A stretch of DNA of 64,000 nt, taken from NCBI RefSeq assembly GCF_030160295.1, contig NZ_BSOB01000025.1:220305-284304 (forward strand). The letters run 5' to 3'. Below, one piece after another: positions 55,232 through 64,000 of this stretch. Each line of letters starts with the position of its first letter. Within the stretch, counting starts at the first letter, position 1. Made by a program: the position numbers and the translations under genes. The DNA comes from Dyella acidisoli. Lineage in GTDB: Bacteria; Pseudomonadota; Gammaproteobacteria; Xanthomonadales; Rhodanobacteraceae. The notes beneath the pieces are model-generated. The model was not told the origin of the DNA. It saw only the letters and a program-made list of their open reading frames with translations, and did not search any database.

Positions 55232-55909
55232 GTGATCCGCTTCGATCAAGTCAGCAAGCGTTATGAAGGGGGGCACGAAGCCCTTTCGCAGCTTACGTTC
55301 GAAGTCGCCAAAGGCGAGATGGCATTTGTGACCGGGCACTCCGGCGCGGGCAAGAGCACGTTGCTCAAATTGCTGGCGCTGATCGAACGCCCCACGCACG
55401 GGCACGTCACGCTGGATGGCCAGAATCTTGCCAAAATTGGCAAGGGCGGCATTCCCAAGTTGCGACGCAGTCTGGGCATGGTGTATCAGGATCATCGCCT
55501 GCTGATGGATCGCACCGTGTTCGCCAACGTCGAATTGCCATTGGTGATCGGCGGCATTGCGCCGCTGGAGCGTGGACGCCGCGTGCGCGCTGCGCTGGAG
55601 AAAGTCGGCCTGCTCGATTACGAACGGCAACTGCCGGCTTCGCTGTCCACCGGCGAACAGCAGCGCGTGGGCATTGCGCGTGCAATCGTCGCCAAGCCCA
55701 GTGTGCTGATCGCCGACGAGCCCACAGGCAATCTCGATCCGCAATTGGCTTTCGAAGTGATGAGCCTGTTCGCAGAATTCCAGCAGTTCGGCACTACTGT
55801 GCTGGTCGCCAGCCATGATCTGCCGCTGATCAAGCGTGTGAAGAAGCGCGTAGTGGTGCTCGATCATGGCCGGCTGGTTGCGGACGTTGCTGCGGAGGAA
55901 GTGCTATGA
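55232..55909 (+). CDS. ftsE: Cell-division ATP-binding protein FtsE
   Basis: A 225-residue ABC ATPase: Walker A GHSGAGKST, signature STGEQQRVGIARA, Walker B VLIADEPTGNLD. With FtsX it links divisome activity to peptidoglycan hydrolases. GTG start (MIRFDQVSKRYEGG) with a GGGGA upstream; ATGA overlap with ftsX. Confidence 0.96.
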   Translation: MIRFDQVSKRYEGGHEALSQLTFEVAKGEMAFVTGHSGAGKSTLLKLLALIERPTHGHVTLDGQNLAKIGKGGIPKLRRSLGMVYQDHRLLMDRTVFANVELPLVIGGIAPLERGRRVRAALEKVGLLDYERQLPASLSTGEQQRVGIARAIVAKPSVLIADEPTGNLDPQLAFEVMSLFAEFQQFGTTVLVASHDLPLIKRVKKRVVVLDHGRLVADVAAEEVL

Positions 55910-56877
55910 GCACATCGACCGAAACGCAGCCGCAGACGCCAGTGCGCAGCGAACGCAGCCATCGTCGTCCGTTTTCCAGCTGGCGGGAACATCATGGCTG
56001 GAGCGCAGGTGCGAGCTTGCGCCGTCTGGCCTCCAAGCCGGTTGGCAGTTTGCTCACCATCGCGGTGATGGGCTTGGCGTTGGCACTGCCGCTAGCGTTT
56101 TACATGCTGCTCTCGAACGTGCAATCGCTGGGTAGCGCGCTCGGGCGCAACCAGGTGATCAACGTGTTCCTGAAACCCGATCAGGTCGCGGGCAATGCGC
56201 AGATACTGGCCAAGCAGATCGGGCAGCACGATGGCGTCGCGAATGTCACGGTGAAATCGCCGCAGCAAGGCATGGACGAGCTGAGCAAAATGCAGGGCTT
56301 CTCTGATGCGCTGCATGCACTTGATGACAATCCGCTGCCTTTCGTGCTCGAAGTACAGCCGCAGGACGGTATTTCTGCCGATGCCGCTGCGCGGCTGGTG
56401 GACGACCTGCACGGCATGCAGGGCGTGGACATGGTGCAGGACAGCGGCAGCTGGCGGCAGCGCCTGGATGCGTTGCTCGGTGTAGGCAATCGCATGGTGT
56501 TGATCCTGGCTGCGTTGTTCGCGCTGGCGGTGCTGCTGGTGGTCGGCAATACGGTGCGCGTGGACATCACCAGTCGCGCCGAAGAAATCGGCGTGCTCAA
56601 GTTGATCGGTGCCAGCCGGGCTTTCGTGCGGCGTCCGTATCTGTACGCGGGCATCTGGTATGGCCTGTTCAGCGGCGTGCTGGCGGTAGGGCTGGCCCTA
56701 GCCATCGAATTCGCCCTGGTGGAACCGGTCGCGCGACTTAGTCAGGTTTACGAAGGGAAGCTGCACGTGGGTGGCCTGCCACCGTGGCTACTGCTGGCCG
56801 TGCCCGTCGCCGCTGCTTTCCTGGGCTGGCTGGGCGCACGCCTGGTCAGCGCCTGGCAACTGCGCAAGGCGGCTTAG
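55906..56877 (+). CDS. ftsX: Cell-division permease FtsX
   Basis: A 323-residue FtsX-type permease. First hydrophobic segment about 47-67 (LTIAVMGLALALPLAFYML), a periplasmic loop, and three segments in the C-terminal half (from about 193), including ALFALAVLLVVGNTVRVDI. EEIGVLKLIGAS is the family loop. The N-terminal 40 residues are polar and cytoplasmic. Translationally coupled to ftsE. Confidence 0.95.
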   Translation: MSTSTETQPQTPVRSERSHRRPFSSWREHHGWSAGASLRRLASKPVGSLLTIAVMGLALALPLAFYMLLSNVQSLGSALGRNQVINVFLKPDQVAGNAQILAKQIGQHDGVANVTVKSPQQGMDELSKMQGFSDALHALDDNPLPFVLEVQPQDGISADAAARLVDDLHGMQGVDMVQDSGSWRQRLDALLGVGNRMVLILAALFALAVLLVVGNTVRVDITSRAEEIGVLKLIGASRAFVRRPYLYAGIWYGLFSGVLAVGLALAIEFALVEPVARLSQVYEGKLHVGGLPPWLLLAVPVAAAFLGWLGARLVSAWQLRKAA

Positions 56878-57090
56878 CTGCAACCCAAAAAGGTGGATGC
56901 TATGAGCGGTGAAGCGGGTCGCAGCCCGTCGCACCGCGCTGGGGCACCATAGCCAGGCCTTCCGTGACCTCAGTTGTCATACGGCTGTTTTTTCTGGGCC
57001 GGCTAGAATAGGCGCACTTCAGGCGCAGGGGGCGCCTGCCGATTGTCTATGCACGGAAGCCAAGCAAGACCGGGATGGTGGGGTTTTTTG
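56878..57090. other. Spacer between ftsX and the double-receiver gene
   Basis: 213 bases without an ORF. TGTCATACGGCTG and GGCTAGAATAGG near 56975-57011 could form a promoter for the downstream gene; no terminator is clear. Confidence 0.3.
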
Positions 57091-57939
57091 ATGAGTGCAA
57101 GCATCAGCAGCCGTGATCTCAGCGCCGCACCGCGCGTGCTGGTGGTGGACGGTTCCAAGGTCGTCCGCCAGTTGATCACGCGCGTGCTGCAGAAAGAGTT
57201 GCCGCAGGCGGTCGTGGTGGATTGCGGCTCCGGCGCCGATGCGCACCGGCTGCTGCAGGACGGTGTGTTCGACTTCATTACGATTTCCTTGCGCCTGCCC
57301 GACATGGATGGGCTGGAGCTGGCGCGCTACGTGCGCGAGTCGGCACCGCAGGTCTACGTACCCATCGTGGTGGTGTCCGGCGACGTGGACGATCGCCTGC
57401 ATCGTCGCGCCCTGGGCGAACACGTTACCGATTATTTCGACAAGTCGCTCGGTTTCCAGGCGCTGGCGGAATTCATCCGCGGCTACGTGCGCCCGGAGAG
57501 TGCTGCCGAAGGCGTGGTGCTATACGTGGAAGACAGTCGCGTGGTGGCGCTGGCCACACGCCGCATGATGGAAAAAATCGGACTCACCGTGCGTCACGTT
57601 GTCAGTGTGGAAGATGCGTTGGTCTTGCTCGAAACCGAACGTGAGCAAGGTGCCGTGGGCGCGGACGTGGTATTGACCGACGTCAGCCTCAAAGGCGAAT
57701 TGACCGGCGGCGATCTGCTGCAACGTATCCGCACTGAGTTCGGCTACGGCAAAGGCAAGCTGCCGGTGCTGGTAATGACCGGTGATGAGAATCCCGACAA
57801 TCAGGCTGCATTGATTCGCGCCGGCGCGAACGACTTGGTAGAAAAGCCGGTCGAAGAAAAACTGCTGATTACCAAGCTCTTGTTTCAGTTGCGCGTGGCA
57901 CAGCATCTGCGTGCGCGGGAGAGTGCTGGGGCGTCCTGA
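57091..57939 (+). CDS. Double-receiver response regulator with a degenerate first receiver
   Basis: A 282-residue protein of two receiver domains and no output domain. The first (about 14-132) lacks the acidic pair (D20-G21) and has Ser66 where the phospho-acceptor Asp is expected, so it is probably not phosphorylated. The second (about 142-270) is intact: E147-D148, Asp197, Thr230 and Lys252. ATG at 57091 is preferred over an upstream in-frame ATG at 57043. It could be an adaptor or phosphate sink. Confidence 0.85.
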   Translation: MSASISSRDLSAAPRVLVVDGSKVVRQLITRVLQKELPQAVVVDCGSGADAHRLLQDGVFDFITISLRLPDMDGLELARYVRESAPQVYVPIVVVSGDVDDRLHRRALGEHVTDYFDKSLGFQALAEFIRGYVRPESAAEGVVLYVEDSRVVALATRRMMEKIGLTVRHVVSVEDALVLLETEREQGAVGADVVLTDVSLKGELTGGDLLQRIRTEFGYGKGKLPVLVMTGDENPDNQAALIRAGANDLVEKPVEEKLLITKLLFQLRVAQHLRARESAGAS

Positions 57940-57990
57940 TCCAAGCAGCGATCTGCCGCTGCGATCATCCATCTACTTGTCGGAAACATC

Positions 57991-58111
57991 CCCTCCCCTA
58001 CGTGTAGTAGGGGAGGGATAGGGTGGGGTGAAGCAATCTCGCGTTGGATTCAAATGGAGCGTCAAGCTCGTACAACCCCACCCCAACCCTCCCCTGCCAA
58101 GCAGGGGAGGG
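57991..58111. repeat. Paired GC-rich hairpins 3' of pilU
   Basis: CCCTCCCCTAC-GTGTA-GTAGGGGAGGG (57991-58017) and CCCTCCCCTGC-CAA-GCAGGGGAGGG (58087-58111) are both perfect 11-bp stems. Between them GGGTGGGGT and ACCCCACCCC also pair, so the whole can fold as one. Convergent with pilU and the double-receiver gene. Confidence 0.8.
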
Positions 58112-58157
58112 GGTTACATCTTGCGTAGCTGAAATATCGCGCTCACTAGGTAGGCGC

Positions 58158-59273
58158 TTAAAAACCCAGCCCATACGGATCGTTGCCCGCCAGTTCCGCC
58201 GTCTCGGCATTACCGCCTTCGGACAAGCGAATCTTCAACGCCAAGCCATCGCGCGAGTCGGCCTTCGCCAGTGCTTCTTCCAGCTCGATACGGCCGCTCT
58301 TGTACAGCTTGTAGAGCGACTGATCGAACGTCTGCATGCCTTCCTGCAGGCTGCGATCCATGGCTTCTTTCACTTCATGGATCTGGCCGCGGCGGATCAT
58401 GTCGCGGATCAGCGGCGTGTTGAGCAGCACTTCCACCGCCGGCAGGCGACGGCCGTCCTTGCCACTGACCAGGCGCTGGCTGATCACCGCACGCAGGTTC
58501 AGTGCGAGGTTCATCAGCACGTTCTTGTGCGCTGATTCCGGGAAGAAGTTGAGGATGCGTTCCAGCGTCTGGTCGGCGTTGTTGGAGTGCAACGTCGCCA
58601 AGCACAAGTGACCAGTTTCGGAGAATGCGATCGCCGCTTCCATCGTGTCGGTATCGCGGATTTCGCCGATCATGATCACGTCCGGCGCTTCACGCATCGC
58701 GTTGCGCAGGGCCTCGTGATAGGTGTGCGTATCCAGGCCTACTTCGCGCTGGTTGACGATCGACTTCTTGTGGCGATGCAGGTATTCGATCGGATCCTCG
58801 ATAGTGAGGATGTGACCGGACGAATGACTGTTGCGATGATCGAGCATCGCCGCCAGCGTGGTCGACTTGCCCGAACCGGTGGCACCCACAACCAGGATCA
58901 ATCCGCGCGGTTCCATGATCAGGTCGCGGAAGATCGTCGGCAGTTGCAGCTGGTCGATGCTGGGAATCTCGCTCTTGATCGCGCGGATCACCATGCCGAC
59001 TTCGCCGCGTTGCTTGAACACATTGATACGGAAGCGTCCGGCCTCTTTCACGGCCAGCGCCATATTGAGTTCCAGGTCACGCTCGAACTGTGGCACCTGT
59101 CCCTCGTCCATGAGCGAATAGGCGATTTTTTTCACCATACCGCTGGGTAGCCCGGTATTGCCGAGCGGGTACAACTTGCCCTCGACCTTGATGTTCACCG
59201 GGGCACCCGTCGTCAGAAACATGTCCGACGCGCCCTTGTCCACCATCAACTTGAGGAAGTAACCGATATCCAC
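58158..59273 (-). CDS. pilU: Type IV pilus retraction ATPase PilU
   Basis: A 371-residue hexameric ATPase of the PilT family. Walker A GATGSGKST, Walker B DVIMIGEIRD, the His box TLHSNNADQTLERI; C-terminal extension NAETAELAGNDPYGLGF is typical of PilU. pilT, often adjacent, is not in the window. It is divergent from the DUF4398 genes. Confidence 0.94.
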   Translation of the reverse strand: MDIGYFLKLMVDKGASDMFLTTGAPVNIKVEGKLYPLGNTGLPSGMVKKIAYSLMDEGQVPQFERDLELNMALAVKEAGRFRINVFKQRGEVGMVIRAIKSEIPSIDQLQLPTIFRDLIMEPRGLILVVGATGSGKSTTLAAMLDHRNSHSSGHILTIEDPIEYLHRHKKSIVNQREVGLDTHTYHEALRNAMREAPDVIMIGEIRDTDTMEAAIAFSETGHLCLATLHSNNADQTLERILNFFPESAHKNVLMNLALNLRAVISQRLVSGKDGRRLPAVEVLLNTPLIRDMIRRGQIHEVKEAMDRSLQEGMQTFDQSLYKLYKSGRIELEEALAKADSRDGLALKIRLSEGGNAETAELAGNDPYGLGF

Positions 59274-59357
59274 CTTAAAGACCCCAGATTTTTACGCATT
59301 GCATTCAAGGATTATGCCTGCCCACAATACGCCTTGACGCTCCGAGAGGAATGAGTG

Positions 59358-60050
59358 ATGGTCCACATATTTTCCCCGTTGGCGGTGCGTAAAAAGCGCA
59401 TCCCGGCGGCGGTGCTGGCAGCTTTGCTGGCTGTAACGCTGAGTCTGGGCGGCTGCGCAAGCGTACCGCCGCCAGACAATTTGATGAACCAGGCGCAAGC
59501 GCAACTGCAAAGCGCGCGTGATGCTGGTGCACCCGATTACGACCCCGTCGATTTCGGCTTTGCGCAAGATAAATTCCAGCAAGCGCAGCAAGCCATGGCC
59601 AACCGCAAATATGCACAGGCGGCCGACCTGGCCGACGAATCGCGTGCGGATGCGACGTTGGCGCGTACCAAGGCCCAGCTTGCAGCGGCACGTGCCCAAA
59701 TTCAGTCCAAAATGGACGCAAACAGTCGCTTGCGCGCGCAGAACGCCGAAGCGCAGTCGGAAAACGATCAGCACTACCAGCAACAGAAGGCGCAGCTAGC
59801 CGCGCAGATGGCTGCCACGCAGCAGCCGGCCGACGGTCAGGACAATGGCGAGAACGGTGGCAACCCGGCTTCCTCGTCCAGCGCCCCCGCACCGGGTGGC
59901 ATTCCGCCGCTGCCGCCGCAAGCCCCGATGCAGCAGGACATGCCGGCGCCATCTTCCTCGGTGCTGGGCAATCCGCAACAGCAACAACCGGGACAGGGTT
60001 TCCAGACCCTGCCTGATTCTGGCCAGCAGCAGAACCCGGGAGGCCAGTGA
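59358..60050 (+). CDS. DUF4398 lipoprotein
   Basis: A 230-residue protein with a lipobox (SLGGC, about 29-33), then a DUF4398 domain (PDNLMNQAQAQLQSARDAG, DKFQQAQQAMANRKYAQAADLADE), coiled-coil region, and a Pro/Gln-rich C-terminus (from about 160). Predicted envelope role; function unknown. ATG at 59358 has GAGAGGA 7 bases upstream. One-base overlap with the next gene. Confidence 0.88.
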   Translation: MVHIFSPLAVRKKRIPAAVLAALLAVTLSLGGCASVPPPDNLMNQAQAQLQSARDAGAPDYDPVDFGFAQDKFQQAQQAMANRKYAQAADLADESRADATLARTKAQLAAARAQIQSKMDANSRLRAQNAEAQSENDQHYQQQKAQLAAQMAATQQPADGQDNGENGGNPASSSSAPAPGGIPPLPPQAPMQQDMPAPSSSVLGNPQQQQPGQGFQTLPDSGQQQNPGGQ

Positions 60051-60694
60051 TGAAAAACGCCATGTCCAAGAAATTCCGTTGGTCGAGCATGTTGTCGATC
60101 ATTGCCGTGTCGCTATTGACCCTGTTCGCCAGCGCCGCCGTGCAGGCGCGTAAGGACGACATGGATGTCGACCGATTGACCAATAACTTGAATCAGCTGG
60201 CCGCCGATCCGAACCTTGGCATCTATGCCCAGGCCGACCAGGCGCTGGCGCGCGATGCCATCAACCAGCTTACCCAGGCCAGCTCGCACGACCGGCCGCA
60301 CGCGCTGTACATCGCTCAACGCCGGGTCGACCAGGCCAAGGCCGCGGCGCAATTGCAGGCGTCGCAGCGCCAGGTCAACCAGCTCGACCAGGAAAACGCC
60401 CAACTGCAACTGGAGCGCAGCCGCATCGACGCCACGGCCGCGCAGCAACAGTTGGATATCCAGCGCATGCAGTACCAGATCGCTCAGCAGGAAACCATGC
60501 GTTTGCAAGCGCAAGGCCAGGCTGCTGCGGACCAAGCCGCCCAAGCCAAGGCTGAAGCCGACCAAGCGCGCAGGCTCGCCGCAGCCCAAAGCAAGGTGGC
60601 GGCGGCTGCCCGACACCAGGCTGATCTAGCTGCCAAGGCAGCCAAGGCGCTGCGTTCTCAGATGCAGGATCAATCGTCTGGTGGCGGTAAATAA
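60050..60694 (+). CDS. DUF4398-like coiled-coil protein
   Basis: A 214-residue exported protein. Signal peptide or anchor (about 12-33), then LNQLAADPNLGIYAQADQALARDAINQL and a long Ala/Gln-rich coiled coil (85-200). It overlaps the previous stop by one base (TGATG). In related bacteria a peptidoglycan-binding OmpA-domain protein often follows; here it does not. Confidence 0.8.
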   Translation: MKNAMSKKFRWSSMLSIIAVSLLTLFASAAVQARKDDMDVDRLTNNLNQLAADPNLGIYAQADQALARDAINQLTQASSHDRPHALYIAQRRVDQAKAAAQLQASQRQVNQLDQENAQLQLERSRIDATAAQQQLDIQRMQYQIAQQETMRLQAQGQAAADQAAQAKAEADQARRLAAAQSKVAAAARHQADLAAKAAKALRSQMQDQSSGGGK

Positions 60695-61072
60695 TGGTGA
60701 CCGACGCCCTCTCCCCTTTGGGGAGAGGGTTGGGGTGAGGGGCCAGCCTCGCCCGGTGGTTTGATTGTCTCTTTGCTTAGAGAGCAAAAAGACAAAACAA
60801 ACCGCCTCTCTTTACGACTTTTTGACCACGCCCCGCGCTCCCATGCGCCTTGCAAAGGGGTGCTTGCGCCCCTGCTGAGTGGAGAGTAGGGTCGAAGTCG
60901 CCACGGCCTTCCAGCTGCCGTGGCCTACCGACTGAATCATGCGCATACCTGTCATTTCCCTGTCACCCATCCCCCAATCCAGGGGCGTGGGTTTTGGTCA
61001 TGTGCGCGATTTGCATTTGTTCGCGAGCGCCCCGCGTGGGTGCCTCAAGTCTTACCGCGAGGAGGTTGGATC
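60695..61072. other. 378-bp spacer with several hairpins
   Basis: CCCTCTCCCC-TTT-GGGGAGAGGG (60707-60729) follows the DUF4398 gene as a terminator-like repeat. TTGTCTCTTTGCT / AGCAAAAAGACAA (60764-60796) is a 13-bp stem with one mismatch. GCCACGG / CCGTGGC (near 60899-60923) is a third. No ORF is convincing. Confidence 0.5.
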
Positions 61073-61303
61073 ATGTTCGAAGATCAGCAGCGTGACGCTG
61101 TCGAAGCCCTGATGAAAGCCGACGCCGAGTTCCGTCGGCTCTACCAACGACACAAGGAGCTCAACAGCAAGGTGGACAATGCCGAAATCGGCGTTCTCCC
61201 TGTTGACGACATGACCCTCACTTCGATGAAGAAAGAAAAGTTACATATCAAAGAACGCTTGCAGAACATGTGGGATCACCGGCAAGACCAGGCCATCCAC
61301 TGA
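61073..61303 (+). CDS. YdcH-family small protein (DUF465)
   Basis: A 76-residue helical protein, MFEDQQRDAVEALMKADAEFRRLYQRHKELNSKV, with family block MKKEKLHIKERL. Function unknown. Strong GAGGAGG upstream of ATG at 61073. A clear terminator follows. Confidence 0.92.
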   Translation: MFEDQQRDAVEALMKADAEFRRLYQRHKELNSKVDNAEIGVLPVDDMTLTSMKKEKLHIKERLQNMWDHRQDQAIH

Positions 61304-61325
61304 TCCACTAAGCGTCAAATACTAC

Positions 61326-61358
61326 AAAGCCCCGGAGCGGAAACGTTCCGGGGCTTTT
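61326..61358 (+). terminator. Rho-independent terminator after the YdcH-type gene
   Basis: AAAGCCCCGGA / TCCGGGGCTTT is a perfect 11-bp stem (61326-61336 with 61347-61357) with a 10-base loop and a short T-run. Confidence 0.9.
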
Positions 61359-61455
61359 CATTGGGAATGAAGCATCGGCTCGCTCCTGTCACGTCACGCC
61401 CGTTATGATTGCCTTTCATATATCGGCACAGACACCACTCTCCTACGGAGCCTTC

Positions 61456-62826
61456 ATGACGGTCAACGCAAGCGTCCTCGAGCTGATTGGCAACACTCCC
61501 ATGGTGCGCGCACAGCGCCTGGATACCGGGCATTGCGAGTTGTTCCTGAAACTGGAAAGCGCAAACCCGGGTGGCTCGATCAAGGACCGCATCGGCCTAT
61601 CGATGATCGAAGGCGCGGAAAAAGCCGGCAAAATCAAGCCTGGCGCCACGCTGGTCGAGGGTACCGCCGGCAACACTGGCCTGGGACTGGCACTGGTCGC
61701 GCAGGCAAAGGGCTATCGCCTGGTGCTGGTCGTGCCCGACAAGATGAGTCGCGAAAAGATCTTCAACTTGAAAGCCATGGGCGCCGAAGTGGTGCTCACG
61801 CGTTCGGACGTCGCCAAGGGGCATCCGGAGTATTACCAGGATATGGCCGAGCGCATCGCGCGCGAAACGCCCGGCGCCTATTTCATCAATCAGTTCGGCA
61901 ACCCCGACAACCCCCGCGCGCATATCGAAACCACCGGCCCGGAAATCCTTCGGCAGATGGACGGCAAAGTTGATGCGGTGGTCGTCGGCTGCGGTTCTTC
62001 CGGCACCATGACGGGCTTGTCGCAATACTTCGCCAAGAACTCGCCGAACACGCAAATCGTCCTGGCTGATCCGGTCGGTTCCATTCTTGCGCAGTACATC
62101 AACGAAGGTGTGCTTTCCACCAAGTCCGGCAGTTGGATGGTGGAAGGTATCGGTGAAGATTTCCTGCCCACCATTAGCGATTTCTCGCGCGTGAAAAAAG
62201 CCTATGCCATCTCCGACAAGGAAAGCTTCCTTGCCGCGCGCGAACTGCTCGCAAAAGAAGGCATTCTGGGCGGCTCTTCCACCGGTACGCTGCTGTCCGC
62301 CGCACTGAAATACTGCCGCGAGCAGACCGAGCCCAAGCGCGTAGTGACACTGGTATGCGACACGGGCAACAAATACCTGTCGAAGATGTACAACGACTAC
62401 TGGATGCTCGACAACGGCTTCATCGACCGTGAGCAGCATGGCGATCTGCGCGATTTGCTGCTGCGCCCGTTCTCGCGCCGCGACACCGTGGTGGTCGGTG
62501 CGAATGAGCTGCTGATGACGGCTTATACACGCATGAAGCTTTATGACATCTCTCAGCTGCCGGTGATGGATGGTCAACGCATCGTCGGCATCCTCGATGA
62601 ATCCGATGTCTTAATGCATGTACATACTGATGAAATGCGTTTCCGTGACAACGTAGCTACGGCGATGATCAGCGATCTGCAAATGCTCGACGTGCGCTCA
62701 CCGATGCAGGCATTGCTGCCCGTGTTCGAGCGCGGTCACGTCGCTATCGTCATGGACGGTGAGCAATTCCTTGGTCTGATCACGCGCATCGACTTGTTGA
62801 ACTATCTGCGCCGCAAAGTGCATTGA
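61456..62826 (+). CDS. cbs: Cystathionine beta-synthase
   Basis: A 456-residue PLP enzyme that condenses serine and homocysteine to cystathionine. The PLP lysine is Lys43 in GGSIKDR, with the glycine loop GTAGNTGLG; two C-terminal CBS domains (about 335-456) are regulatory. ATG at 61456 (MTVNASVLELIGNTPM) has TACGGAG upstream. The nearby O-acetylserine sulfhydrylase branch shares this fold but lacks the CBS domains. Confidence 0.92.
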   Translation: MTVNASVLELIGNTPMVRAQRLDTGHCELFLKLESANPGGSIKDRIGLSMIEGAEKAGKIKPGATLVEGTAGNTGLGLALVAQAKGYRLVLVVPDKMSREKIFNLKAMGAEVVLTRSDVAKGHPEYYQDMAERIARETPGAYFINQFGNPDNPRAHIETTGPEILRQMDGKVDAVVVGCGSSGTMTGLSQYFAKNSPNTQIVLADPVGSILAQYINEGVLSTKSGSWMVEGIGEDFLPTISDFSRVKKAYAISDKESFLAARELLAKEGILGGSSTGTLLSAALKYCREQTEPKRVVTLVCDTGNKYLSKMYNDYWMLDNGFIDREQHGDLRDLLLRPFSRRDTVVVGANELLMTAYTRMKLYDISQLPVMDGQRIVGILDESDVLMHVHTDEMRFRDNVATAMISDLQMLDVRSPMQALLPVFERGHVAIVMDGEQFLGLITRIDLLNYLRRKVH

Positions 62827-63055
62827 TAGTTCTCTCCCTCCCATGCGAAGTAGGGGGGTACTTTCTCTTCTCCTCCTGCAAGCAGGAGGAGGTGGGGCTG
62901 TACGAACTTGCCTCGATACAAATGTACGAATGCGCTTCCAATCCCTTTTGTAAGGGACATGTCTCGCCTAAAGTGAACCCTGCGAGCGAAAGCCTGTCGA
63001 AACGGCCAATCGTCAAAGTCGCCGCCTTCACAACGCCTGCAATAGGAAATAGACC
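62827..63055. other. Spacer before glmS
   Basis: 229 bases without an ORF. CCTCCTGC-AA-GCAGGAGG (62872-62889) is a repeat-like hairpin; a second, imperfect CTCCCTCCC/GGGGGGTA pair lies 30 bases before it. The hairpin may terminate cbs. Confidence 0.5.
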
Positions 63056-64000
63056 ATGTGTGGAATCGTTGCCGCCACTGCCCAACGCGATGTCGCGCCA
63101 CTCCTGATCGCAGGCCTTAAAGCACTCGAATATCGCGGCTACGACTCTGCCGGCTTGGCCGTATTGGAAGACGGCGAAGTCCATCGCGTGCGTGCCAAAG
63201 GCAAAGTGCGCGAAATGGAATCGCTCTACCTCGCAGCGCCGTTCCCCGGTGGCACCGGCATCGCGCATACCCGCTGGGCAACCCATGGCGTTCCCAATGA
63301 AGTGAACGCACATCCGCACATGATCGGCCGCGTCACCATCGTGCATAACGGCATCATCGAGAACTACGCAAAGCTGCGTACGGATCTGCAAGTCAAAGGC
63401 TATGTGTTCACTTCCGAAACCGATACGGAGGTGATGGCTGCCTTGATCGACCTGCATCTAACCCAAGGCATGAAACTGCGCGAAGCGGTGCTCGCCACCG
63501 TGCGCGAACTCGAAGGCGCCTACGCCATCGCCGTCATTGACCGCGATGAGCCAGGCCATGTTGTCGGTGCGCGCCGCGGTGCACCGCTGCTGGTTGGTGT
63601 GGGCATCGGCGAGAATTTCCTTGGCTCCGATGCACAAGCACTGGTGCAAGTCACCAACAAGATCATCTACCTCGAAGAAGGTGACATCGTCGAGATCAGC
63701 CGCGAAAACGTGCAGGTCTACACCTTGGATGGAAAAGCGGTCGAGCGCGGCATCCAGGAAAGCGAACTATCCGCCGATGCCGTGGAGCGCGGCGAATACC
63801 GCCACTACATGCAAAAAGAAATCTTCGAGCAGCCACACGCCGTGGCCAATACACTCGAAGCCCGCATCAACGCACACGGCGTATTGCCAAACGTCTTCGG
63901 TATTGATGGCGACGAGTTGTTGGCGAAAGTAAAAGGCGTGCACATCGTTGCTTGCGGCACCAGCTATCACGCCGGCCTGGTGGCGAAGTATTGGATCGAA
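63056..64000 (+). CDS. glmS: Glutamine-fructose-6-phosphate aminotransferase (N-terminal part, cut by window end)
   Basis: The first 315 residues of GlmS, which makes glucosamine-6-phosphate for cell-wall and LPS synthesis. MCGIVAAT places the Ntn nucleophile Cys at position 2; EYRGYDSAGLA, HTRWATHG and HNGIIENY are glutaminase-domain motifs; the isomerase domain begins at about 250-300 (HIVACGTSYHA). No stop is reached; the gene runs past the window. No ribozyme is expected upstream in a gammaproteobacterium. Confidence 0.95.
   Translation, partial: MCGIVAATAQRDVAPLLIAGLKALEYRGYDSAGLAVLEDGEVHRVRAKGKVREMESLYLAAPFPGGTGIAHTRWATHGVPNEVNAHPHMIGRVTIVHNGIIENYAKLRTDLQVKGYVFTSETDTEVMAALIDLHLTQGMKLREAVLATVRELEGAYAIAVIDRDEPGHVVGARRGAPLLVGVGIGENFLGSDAQALVQVTNKIIYLEEGDIVEISRENVQVYTLDGKAVERGIQESELSADAVERGEYRHYMQKEIFEQPHAVANTLEARINAHGVLPNVFGIDGDELLAKVKGVHIVACGTSYHAGLVAKYWIE

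Overview
The window is a GC-rich, tightly packed gammaproteobacterial chromosome segment. I infer the Xanthomonadales, and most likely a Dyella/Frateuria/Rhodanobacter-type member of the Rhodanobacteraceae. The grounds are the engB/cytochrome c4 divergent pair, rhlB-trxA-rho with a large N-terminal Rho extension, PilU, tandem DUF4398 genes, a De Ley-Doudoroff galactose operon, and above all a mevalonate plus hopanoid supercluster. I see no phage, insertion sequence, CRISPR array, rRNA or tRNA. Nearly all coding space is ordinary chromosomal genes, and the spacers carry many short palindromic repeats.

Layout. 0.1-6.6 kb is housekeeping: cytochrome c4, EngB, a free-methionine sulfoxide reductase, a TMEM175-like channel overlapping bioD, a small unknown protein, and a large membrane protein of the 'SpecificRecomb' family. 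6.7-29.1 kb is an isoprenoid/hopanoid region. On the minus strand lie squalene synthase, shc, hpnG, copC, copD and an FPP synthase gene, and separately hpnI, hpnJ and an overlapping hpnK-hpnL-diiron protein unit. On the plus strand lie hpnA and then DUF2147, mvaD, phosphomevalonate kinase, a fused HMG-CoA reductase/mevalonate kinase, idi, hpnH and hpnB. Together these run from HMG-CoA to IPP/DMAPP, FPP, squalene, hopene, adenosylhopane and the sugar- or cyclitol-modified hopanoids. HMG-CoA synthase is not in the window.

29.3-31.5 kb is an M3 peptidase lipoprotein with a clear terminator. 31.6-38.2 kb (minus strand) is a complete De Ley-Doudoroff operon: FadR-type regulator, KDGal kinase, KDPGal aldolase, galactonate dehydratase, sugar dehydrogenase, lactonase and sugar transporter. 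Its first five genes, from regulator to dehydrogenase, are linked mostly by 4-bp overlaps. Divergent from it are a secreted aldose epimerase and a secreted GH5 enzyme, followed by a second FadR-type paralogue. 41.9-45.6 kb holds a bufferin (copper-binding RiPP) locus, bufA-bufB-bufC, with an AraC regulator downstream and a divergent DoxX gene.

45.7-64 kb is mostly housekeeping: a LysE/ArgO exporter, glutamate-cysteine ligase, a QseBC-like two-component pair, YjdM, rho-trxA-rhlB, ftsEX, a double-receiver regulator whose first receiver is degenerate, pilU, two DUF4398 proteins, a YdcH-type small protein, cystathionine beta-synthase and the start of glmS, which is cut by the window end.

Points most worth a second look are the hopanoid-locus diiron protein with a complete six-residue ligand set, the HMGR-mevalonate kinase fusion, the bufferin operon with a stem-loop between precursor and enzyme, and a long RNA-like hairpin in the trxA-rho spacer whose mismatches are mostly wobble-compatible on the rho-coding strand.
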